DNA of 64,000 nt from assembly GCA_036250225.1 (NCBI GenBank), contig JAPZLL010000041.1, forward strand, positions 1 to 64,000, given 5' to 3'. The notes under the pieces are model-generated. The model saw only the letters and a program-made list of their open reading frames with translations. It was not told the DNA's origin and did no database searches. Origin of the DNA: Cercophora sp. LCS_1 (lineage: Eukaryota; Ascomycota; Sordariomycetes; Sordariales; Lasiosphaeriaceae). A program made the position numbers and the translations under genes. The first letter of the stretch is position 1; the number at the start of each line of letters is the position of its first letter. Below, piece by piece: positions 56,401-64,000 of this stretch.

Positions 56401-57347
56401 CGGGCCGGTCGCTGCTGGCCGCCGGCTATTTCAAGCTTGGAGCGAATATGGAGCTTTCTCTTTCACCCACCTTTGGGGAGAGGGGGCGATGACCTCGGGC
56501 ATGTAGTAGTCGTCGAAGCCCCCAGGCACAAAGGTTGCGCCGAAAGAAGGCATTTCGCCAGACTTTGTTCTCGGCTGCTGCTGTTGTTGCTGTACGTTTT
56601 GCTGATTCGGGCCTGCATAAATGAATCGAGACGGATGGTCAGCAAAGACAATGCCCACCCCGCTTCGCCGACGGGATCGCCAACACGCGGACGGGAACGG
56701 AGGAGGGGCTCGACCGAAACCGCAAGAGGGGCACCAAGCAACCTGGAAGCTTCAGCGCCAGCACCGGGAAGGCTGCGGTGGTGATTGACGTCGCTGTCGC
56801 ACGGGGAACCGCCCTGAACAAAGCCTTGCCGGAGAAACAAACGGACAGAAACAAAGCGGGTCGTACTAATTTTGAGTGGTGCGATGTCGCCAGCAACCCA
56901 GAATGCGGCTGTGTGAACGGAATTGGTGCTTGCAAAAGCTGAGGGCGCCCACGAAGCCAAGGATGAGGGTGGAAACAGTCGGGTCCCGCACCAGATGCGG
57001 GCTACCTCAACTCATGTATATGCTCGCTGTCAAGTACGCGTTTGTATCCCTGGGATGTTCGCATCGATTTCTATCCGCTTCCACTCATGGTTCTGGGATC
57101 CTGGTCGCCGTTTCGTTGGGCTGCTTGGTGGTTGGTCGCAATCGATCTGAGGATGCCCCTCCTGTGGATTCAGGTTGCGCCCCTCCATGCCCCGCCTCCA
57201 GACCTCTATCGCTGGCGCCGCGTAACCTGGATGGCTTCACCCACTCGACCACTTACCTGCGTTCTGTGAAAGGCTGCCATGGCCTTGGGTCGCACTGCTT
57301 GTTGCGCCTGTGGCCTTGAGCCCATAGCGGTTGTTCCAAGACGCCAT
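53415..57347 (-). CDS. SKT5: Chitin synthase activator Skt5/Chs4, Sel1 repeats, CAAX end
   Basis: Five exons: 57347-57257, 56612-56471, 56280-56149, 56077-53473 and 53426-53415, giving 993 aa. All junctions use GT..AG and keep phase; intron 1 is long (644 bp). The N-terminus (M-A-S-W-N-N-R-Y-G) is Q/G-rich. Sel1-like repeats span about 245-500 (K-K-A-A-E-N-G-Y-G-R-A-E-Y-R-M-G and similar). A Pro/Gly-rich disordered region follows, with a near-perfect tandem L-R-P-K-S-A-A-P-Y-P-E-D-D-R-P. The 46-bp last intron is followed by a 12-nt exon giving C-V-V-M and stop, a CAAX prenylation signal like the C-V-I-M of yeast Skt5. In yeast Skt5/Chs4 recruits and activates the chitin synthase Chs3 at the bud neck; here it probably acts at septa and tips. 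Confidence 0.92.
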
Positions 57348-58886
57348 GGCGGCGGCCCGGCGTATCGGCGTATCGGCGTGACAGGCTTGCGAGGTGTCTT
57401 ATGCGTGTGTTTGGGGGGTGATGGCGTGCAGCGATCGTGCGGGCACCCTCATTGCAGGAGTAGACGCCTCCTGTCTTATCTACCCGGTTGAAACCTCATC
57501 CCACGACGAAGGAAGCAGTAGGCACGGTAGGTAGAAATGCCTCCGGAACGGACGAAGAATGGTTGTGGAGTAGCACTTTAATCAGGAGTGGACGATGTTG
57601 GAGGTGAGGTCGCGTCAAGGCCCCGAGTTCCCGCGCGGGACAGAATTTGGGCCTCGAGGTTATAAGAGGGTGTGTAGCTCCATGCGACCTCACCGGCAGC
57701 AACGACCTGCGCCAATGGATACCTCAAATACTCATGGCGGTTTGGGCGCAGACCAGCTGCCGGCAAGCGCCAAACAGGATACCTAAGCGCGCCCCAACTC
57801 TTGTCGGTATAGACTTTCAGTCAAGCAACCCTTGACATGCAGCCATCACGACGCCACGATATCTTGGATGTCGCGATCCCGCCGCAGCCGAGTGCGAGCA
57901 ATGTGCTGTCCGCCCAGTTTGGCCGAATTTGGTTGGCATTGGAAACCAGTCAGCCTCGATCCATTCCTCAACGAGAGGTTACCACGCGTTAGTCAACGCG
58001 GCTGATCGCAGCCCATGTCAACGGTTCAACGGGAAGCAGGCACAGCCACCACTTGAACAGGCGCGCTATTTTTGGCCTGGGAACAGGATCAACAGCATTT
58101 TCAAGAGTTGCAGAGACCGCAAGTTCGACCGAGAGTCGGGTAGCAATGATCTTGTCAATCTCTCAGAGTTGAACTTGATGGGGGCCTTGACTGACGATGC
58201 CTCACTCAGCCTAAAGACGTCAGCAAGACTTGCATGCAACTCATCACCAACATGGAACTGTTGCTGCCCGAGAGCGACAAGAACGAACTGGCGAACCACA
58301 ATCTCGTGCAATGTCGCACTGATAACCCTCAAAAGAGGTAGTAATGGCTGACGCTACAACCGACCGACGCTCCCCAAATCAAGTAATTTAACCTCAAACA
58401 TCATCGTCTCCTTTGCGTGAGAGGCCTCCCTGCGGTGGACTGAAACTCGCTGTTGATGGACCCGATGATTGTTCATCCAAGTCTTTTCAGGAGGGTTAGG
58501 GTTGACGCCTCATACCGCACCGAGATTGTTGTCGGTGGAGGTCGAGTTTGGGCACTCCTTATGCATCAGAAGAGTTCTAAGCACTCTCACAACAAAATAG
58601 ACGCATCTGATCTCCGATTTCATGCTGCAGTTTTGAAGAACTGCTGGTGTTTGGAAGCGAGGTGCTGGGGCGATGGATGCCTGCTTATCGAACAGGGTTG
58701 ATCGGGCCTTGGCATGGTCATCTGACACCGTGGGCAGGAAGTCGCGTCCCACCCCGCCACCCGACGCGTTCCAAAAGTCAACATCGAGGCTTCCCCAATT
58801 TCTACCGCCTCGGTCCCTCCGTCGTGATCCGGATTTGGTGCTCATTTCGGGTCTCTAGTCGCCTGGGAAGACATTGACCTGTGACA
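57348..58886. promoter_or_regulatory. Divergent upstream region of SKT5 and RAD54, with a possible uORF
   Basis: No conserved gene lies between the two divergent genes. A 61-codon ATG frame at 58673-58858 ends 28 bp before the inferred RAD54 start and could be an upstream ORF. No splice donor in it has the phase needed to join RAD54. Confidence 0.4.
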
Positions 58887-61345
58887 ATGTAAGTGAGGCC
58901 AATTCGGCATCTTGTTGGGATCGAATTGACAGGCCTAGGGATTCCACGGCACGACCGACCGCGAAGGAAAATAAGGAGAATTTGACTCCTCGTGGTCGAT
59001 TCCCAACACCACAGTCCTTGGACAAGCTGCACCGGCCTTTCAAATGCCCCGGGTCGGCAACGCGCTTGATCTCGAGCGATCGACCGGCGCGTAAAAAAAG
59101 AAAGATCGACTACAAAGGGGCTGATGGAGATGAAGACACTGATAAGCCGTACACCAACGCCGACCGCTTAGCATTGGCAAACCGAGATGCCAACAAGTTC
59201 CCCGTGTTCCAGGTTAAGGACAAGGACAAAGTGTTCCGAAAGTCCTTTTCGGTCCCGTTTATCAACAAGAACACCGCGGCATATAACCCGAATCGGCCGC
59301 CACCCACGCTGGGACTTCGGCAGGGTGCTGTCTTTGTCGCGAAGCCGCTTCACGATCCCAGTGGCGAGTTCGCCATTGTTCTCTATGACCCGACCATCGA
59401 TGATAAGCCTAAGGACGCGCCGGTAGTCGAGGCCAAAAGGGGGGACGCCTTGGTGAAGGTGGACGAGCCCCTTGTCCACAAGAGTCTGGCCGAGATCCTC
59501 GGGATCAAGAAGAAGGTGGATAACGAGCACCCTCGGGTCCCAGTTGTGATTGACCCAAGGCTCGCTAAAGTCTTACGCCCGCATCAGGTCGAGGGTGTCA
59601 AGTTCATGTACAAATGTGTGACGGGCATGATCGACGAAAAGGCCAATGGCTGCATCATGGCCGATGAAATGGGTCTTGGAAAAACCCTGCAGTGCATCAC
59701 ACTGCTTTGGACTTTGCTAAAGCAGTCGCCCGACGCCGGAAAGACGATGATCCAGAAAGCTATCGTGGCCTGCCCGTCAAGTTTGGTCCGAAATTGGGCG
59801 AACGAATTGGTCAAGTGGCTGGGTGCTGATGCCATCACACCATTTGCCATCGACGGCAAGGCGTCCAAAGAAGAGTTGATCAGGCAACTTCGGCAATGGG
59901 CCATTAGCAGTGGCCGTGCGGTAACGCGCCCGGTCATCATCGTCTCTTACGAAACCCTTCGCCTCTACGCCGAGGAGCTTAAAAACACGCCGATCGGGTT
60001 GATGCTTTGCGACGAGGGCCATCGCCTGAAGAATGGAGATAGCCGCACCTTCAGCGCTCTCAACGCCCTGAACGTTTCCAAGCGTGTCATTTTGTCTGGC
60101 ACACCAATCCAGAACAACTTGTCCGAGTACTTTGCGCTTGTCAGTTTCGCCAACCCCGATCTGTTGGGTACCCGACTAGATTTCCGCAAACGATTTGAGA
60201 TCCCCATCCTGCGTGGTCGCGATGCCGACGCTACAGAAGAGGAGCGGAAGCGAGGTGATGAGTGCCTCTCTGAACTCCTTGGTATCGTCAACAAGTTCAT
60301 CATTCGCCGTACCAACGACCTTCTGTCAAAGTATCTCCCGGTCAAGTACGAGCACGTTGTGTTCTGCAACCTTGCTCCATTCCAGCTCGACCTCTACAAC
60401 TACTTTGTCACATCGCCTGACGTTCAAGCGCTCCTTCGTGGCAAGGGCTCCCAACCCCTCAAGGCCATCAACATCTTGAAGAAACTCTGCAACCACCCCG
60501 ATCTCTTGGAACTCTCCGCCGACCTTCCAGGCTGTGAGAGCTGCTGGCCGGAAGACTACGTCCCTAAAGAAGGCCGTGGACGCGACCGCGATGTGAAATC
60601 GTGGTACAGCGGCAAGTTGCAGGTTCTCGACCGCATGCTGGCACGAATCCGCTCCGACACAAACGACAAGATCGTGCTCATTTCCAACTACACGCAAACC
60701 CTTGACCTGTTTGAGCGTCTCTGCCGAAGCCGCGGCTATGGTTCCCTCCGTCTCGATGGCACCATGAACGTCAACAAGCGCCAGAAGCTGGTTGACAAGT
60801 TCAACGACCCAGAAGGCGACGAGTTCATCTTCTTGCTCTCTTCCAAGGCTGGTGGATGCGGTCTGAATCTCATTGGCGCGAACCGTCTCGTCCTCTTTGA
60901 CCCTGACTGGAACCCGGCTGCCGACCAGCAAGCCTTGGCCCGTGTGTGGCGTGACGGACAAAAGAAGGACTGCTTCGTATACCGTTTTATCGCAACGGGC
61001 ACCATTGAGGAGAAGATCTTTCAGAGACAGAGTCACAAGCAAAGTCTTTCCAGTTGTGTCGTCGACGAGGCAGAGGATGTGGAACGACACTTCAGTCTTG
61101 ACGGTCTGAGGGAGTTGTTTCAGTATCGTGGAGACACGAGGAGCGACACGCATGACACGTTTAAGTGTAAGAGGTGTAAGCCGGACGGCAAGCAGTATAT
61201 CAAGGCACCGGCGATGCTGTACGGTGACACGAGCACGTGGAATCATTTCATCAATGATGGGTTGGCAAATATTCAGGACCATCTGCTGAAGCAGGAGCAC
61301 GGAGCGCCGGAGGTGAGCGCTGTCTTCCAGTACATCTCTCACTAA
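58887..61345 (+). CDS. RAD54: DNA repair and recombination ATPase Rad54
   Basis: The long frame starts only with TTG. A GTAAGT..TTGACAG intron at 58889-58932 (44 bp) joins AT to G, creating a split start codon: M-P-R-D-S-T-A-R-P. The upstream frame has a stop just before, so this is the most economical start; the protein is 804 aa. The N-terminus has the Rad54 motif R-P-F-K-C-P-G-S. Swi2/Snf2 motifs are A-D-E-M-G-L-G-K-T (about 243-251), C-D-E-G-H-R-L-K-N (about 359-367), S-G-T-P-I-Q-N (about 388-394) and S-S-K-A-G-G-C-G-L-N-L-I-G (about 637-649), with the W-N-P-A-A-D-Q-Q-A motif. Rad54 is a nuclear dsDNA translocase that assists Rad51 strand exchange. Apart from the first intron the gene is intronless. 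Confidence 0.93.
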
Positions 61346-61564
61346 GGGCTGGTGCTATTGTCATTTGCTGTAGGTTACCGCATTGCAGGTGTTTTTGGCG
61401 CATCGTAATGAGGGATGAAGATGTCGGTTGCGGGTAGTCAAGCATACATATATATTTGGATTTCAAATCACGAAACACACTCTATTCATGACCATACATG
61501 ACCGTCTTCATCATACAACCATTCGAGCAATTCGATTCATCTCATCTATATACACATCCATCAT

Positions 61565-64000
61565 CTACAACTCGTCCTTCCCCTTTGTCCTCACCTCCTC
61601 GTGCGTCCTGCTCTTGGTATTCCCCTCCGCCTTCTTCCCGGCCTTCTTTTCCTTCGCCAATGCCGCAATCTCCTCATCATACTCTGTCCACTCGGGCACC
61701 TGCCTTCGCGCCCGATCCAGCTTGGGCTCCTTAGTCTGCGGGTTATTGCACAAGTCAATCGTTCTCGCCGTCTTGAGCGTCTCATCGCTGCACCACGTCT
61801 CGCACCACAGCCACTCCTGCGGCAGACTGTGAATCGGAATCTGGAACTGCATATGATTCGGCAGATCCTGGTCCAAGTTCGCCAACGAACCCGGGTCAGC
61901 ACTGAGCGAGTGATACTGCTGTCTCAGCCTGTCACCCGCGGCCAACTCCCTGAAGCGTCGCAGATCAACAACATACAGCGCCGAGATGTGGTACGGGAGA
62001 CCCCGGAGGTAGTCCTTCCAGTAGCCCGTCTTCCAGAACCTGAAACCCTCCATCTCGGTGCGCGAGTCGCACATGGGGGTGAAGGCGTAGGGCGCGCCCT
62101 CGAGATCGAGCTGGACGAGGTCGTACATGTCTGTCCGGACGATCTGGTCTGCGTCGACAAAGATGACCTTGTCGAGGGACAGAGGGAAGAGCACGTCCAG
62201 GAAGAGGATCTTGTAGCCCCAGATTTCGCGCTGTTTCTCTTTTTGCTGCCGCAGCCAGTGGGGCCACTTGTAGGTCACCATTTCGTACTTGAAGCCGTAT
62301 TGCTCGGCGAGAATGGGGATGAAATCCTTGAAGGAAGGGGAGAGGAACTGCTCGATGAACCAGAACTTGACGGTGTGCTTGGTGTGGCGCATGACTGAGA
62401 CCATCATGATATTGAGCATGCGCTCGTAAAGGTGGCCGCTGGCGACCGAGAAGATGTTGATCTCTGCGTGCTCGGTGTCTGAGGTGGATTTGGCCTTCTT
62501 GCCGAGGATGGACGAGGCAAAGTTGAGGCCTTTGGCCACGATGCCGTCGGTGGCTTTAGTCTCCTCGAGCACATCTTCCTCTTCTTTGCCGGGGTTGCGG
62601 GTGAGACGGGGGTAGAGGGTTGTGCCTTGGAAGTCCATCAGAACGACCTCGGTGTTTTCGTCGCCGGCGACTTTGCCGTAGCCTTTGGCACCGACGGATT
62701 CGATGGAGAAGATTTCAGAGCTGCGACCCTCTTTAAGTTTGATATTGTAGACGCCCGGATTGGCTTTGAACTGGAAGAAACCGAGGTTGGACATAATGAT
62801 AGTGTCGGCAAAGTGAGGATCCTTCTCTGTCTCCAGAACGAGCTGCACACCGCGTGGAGGACTACCCCCAGGAAGCTCGCGGGAGTGACCTTCGATGAGA
62901 ATGTTTTCAAGCTCGTAGATAGCCTCGATGTGCTCAGTGCCTCGTCGAGCCTTGATGTCCTTGATGCGAATGTTGTCAAGATCATCGACGGACACCTTTG
63001 ATGTGACAAGCCAAGCAGGCGGCACATCCATACCAGCGATCAGGAGGGTTTCAGACGGCACACCGGCGAAGTTTGCGGACAAGTCCAAGACCTTTCCGCT
63101 ATCGTCGAATTTGGGAGCGGATTCAAAGACATAGCGGTAGAATCGCTTGACTGGAAGTTCGGTGATACTCTCCACTGGGTTCAAGAATACCTGGAGATGC
63201 ACGCCCTCCAGCTCAGAGAGCACCTTGAGGACGGCTGACCACTTCTGGCCAACCTCGGTGGCCGGGTTGATGACAGCAACGAAGAAGATGGTGGCAGTCG
63301 AGCGATCACCAACCTCAAACGACGTGTGAGTTGCATTCCAGTTGTTCCACGCCGTTGTTCTGATAGGGCTTGCCGAGTCAAAGATGCCTTGAGGGAGATC
63401 CGAGATGCCGGACAGCGTGGTAACAGAAGATAGCTTGGCAGCGTCCAAGGGCCCAGACAGCTTGTCGTCCAGCCCAAGATCCTCAATGGCTGCATAAACC
63501 GGAAGGATTCTGGTCTCACGCTCAAGAGCAAGGAACTGCGCGAAGTCTTCCTTCTGGAAGTCCTCAGCCGACACAATGGGACCGACAACTCTTCCGTTGA
63601 GGATCAAGATGTTGGCACCCGCTTGAACATTGTCGCTCTCCCGGAACGCTGCAAGCGCGGCATCATATGCAGGATCCGCCTCAAAGCTGCCCTCCTCAAG
63701 GATGGTCTCGAGGTCACGCAGCTGCGAAACATCAATCAAGACCGCCTCTTGAATCTTGAGGCGCTGTGTGAGGATTGATGGAGAGCGGGCTATATTAGCG
63801 GGGTTGTGGACGATGTCGAGACGGATACCTGCATGCTCCCGACGGAACTGGATAGCGTAGTAAACCAGTTTCTGGCCCTCGACGGTGTCAAGATCCGCAA
63901 TAACGGTCAAAGCGGCCCAATCTTCTTTTGTTGAGCCCTTGTCGGCCTCGACAACCGGAATCTTACTGAAGACGTCAGGGTTCTCGGAGTAGACCTTGTT
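61565..64000 (-). CDS. UGGT: UDP-glucose:glycoprotein glucosyltransferase, C-terminal part (partial)
   Basis: The frame is open from the window edge, so the N-terminal part lies outside; 811 residues are visible. The GT24 catalytic domain occupies the last 300 or so residues: I-M-M-V-S-V-M-R-H-T, F-W-F-I-E-Q-F-L-S-P, F-V-D-A-D-Q-I-V-R-T-D (the DxD metal/UDP site) and W-L-W-C-E-T-W-C. The upstream part is the thioredoxin-like/beta-rich sensor region. The protein ends G-K-D-E-L, an ER-retrieval signal. The enzyme reglucosylates misfolded N-glycoproteins in the ER lumen for calnexin retention. It is convergent with RAD54, with 219 bp between stops. Confidence 0.95.
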   Translation of the reverse strand, partial: NKVYSENPDVFSKIPVVEADKGSTKEDWAALTVIADLDTVEGQKLVYYAIQFRREHAGIRLDIVHNPANIARSPSILTQRLKIQEAVLIDVSQLRDLETILEEGSFEADPAYDAALAAFRESDNVQAGANILILNGRVVGPIVSAEDFQKEDFAQFLALERETRILPVYAAIEDLGLDDKLSGPLDAAKLSSVTTLSGISDLPQGIFDSASPIRTTAWNNWNATHTSFEVGDRSTATIFFVAVINPATEVGQKWSAVLKVLSELEGVHLQVFLNPVESITELPVKRFYRYVFESAPKFDDSGKVLDLSANFAGVPSETLLIAGMDVPPAWLVTSKVSVDDLDNIRIKDIKARRGTEHIEAIYELENILIEGHSRELPGGSPPRGVQLVLETEKDPHFADTIIMSNLGFFQFKANPGVYNIKLKEGRSSEIFSIESVGAKGYGKVAGDENTEVVLMDFQGTTLYPRLTRNPGKEEEDVLEETKATDGIVAKGLNFASSILGKKAKSTSDTEHAEINIFSVASGHLYERMLNIMMVSVMRHTKHTVKFWFIEQFLSPSFKDFIPILAEQYGFKYEMVTYKWPHWLRQQKEKQREIWGYKILFLDVLFPLSLDKVIFVDADQIVRTDMYDLVQLDLEGAPYAFTPMCDSRTEMEGFRFWKTGYWKDYLRGLPYHISALYVVDLRRFRELAAGDRLRQQYHSLSADPGSLANLDQDLPNHMQFQIPIHSLPQEWLWCETWCSDETLKTARTIDLCNNPQTKEPKLDRARRQVPEWTEYDEEIAALAKEKKAGKKAEGNTKSRTHEEVRTKGKDEL

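Noticed and set aside
60326..61342. 338-codon minus frame opposite RAD54
   Set aside because: Antisense shadow; the plus strand encodes all Swi2/Snf2 motifs.
61601..62398. 265-codon plus frame opposite UGGT
   Set aside because: Antisense shadow of the GT24 catalytic domain.

Overview
The window is nuclear DNA of a filamentous ascomycete, most likely a Sordariomycete and plausibly Sordariales. Coding is on both strands. Introns are mostly 43-110 bp with GTRAGT-type donors. Several families are fungus-specific: HET, BTB, fungal F-box, the fungal N-terminal domain of STAND proteins, ApsB/Mto1 and Skt5/Chs4. Gene models below come from reading ORFs, GT..AG boundaries and phase by eye; no transcript or database search was available. 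Several open frames begin with non-ATG codons, so starts were re-chosen at in-frame ATGs or across introns.

Left part (1-21.8 kb): a weak minus-strand candidate at 92-984; a BTB-like protein (1391-2675); a HET-domain protein (3702-5909) beside an NAD-dependent epimerase/reductase whose intron holds a GA microsatellite (6104-7240); a short three-exon fungal transcription-factor-like protein (7490-8407); a C2H2 zinc-finger protein (9753-10820); an F-box/LRR-type protein (13330-14295); and the large coiled-coil microtubule organiser ApsB/Mto1 (15993-20772).

Middle (21.8-26.5 kb): a gene graveyard. It holds a decayed minus-strand gene, a decayed NB-ARC/TPR (NLR-like) gene that has lost its P-loop, and dispersed inverted copies of an associated repeat. 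One copy, at 14.65-15.27 kb, is internally deleted and shows RIP-like transitions.

26.9-39.7 kb: a Sec7-PH ARF exchange factor, a 1113-aa protein with a STAND-type N-terminal helical domain but no visible NTPase domain, and an F-box protein.

39.8-45.1 kb: a transposon-affected interval. It has two related LTRs in inverted orientation (one a solo LTR with perfect 5-bp target duplication), a dynamin-stalk gene fragment, and an intact two-exon gene for a small secreted six-cysteine protein.

Right part (45.9-64 kb): a second HET protein, an F-box protein, a hypothetical protein, two divergently transcribed short-chain dehydrogenases, the chitin synthase activator Skt5/Chs4 (five exons, the last encoding only the final three residues of a CVVM CAAX box), RAD54 (start codon apparently split by an intron) and, cut by the window edge, the C-terminal part of UDP-glucose:glycoprotein glucosyltransferase ending in KDEL.

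Housekeeping cell biology (polarity, wall, secretion, recombination) is thus interleaved with accessory self/non-self recognition genes (two HETs, the NLR relic, the STAND-like protein), F-box proteins and repeat-rich gaps.
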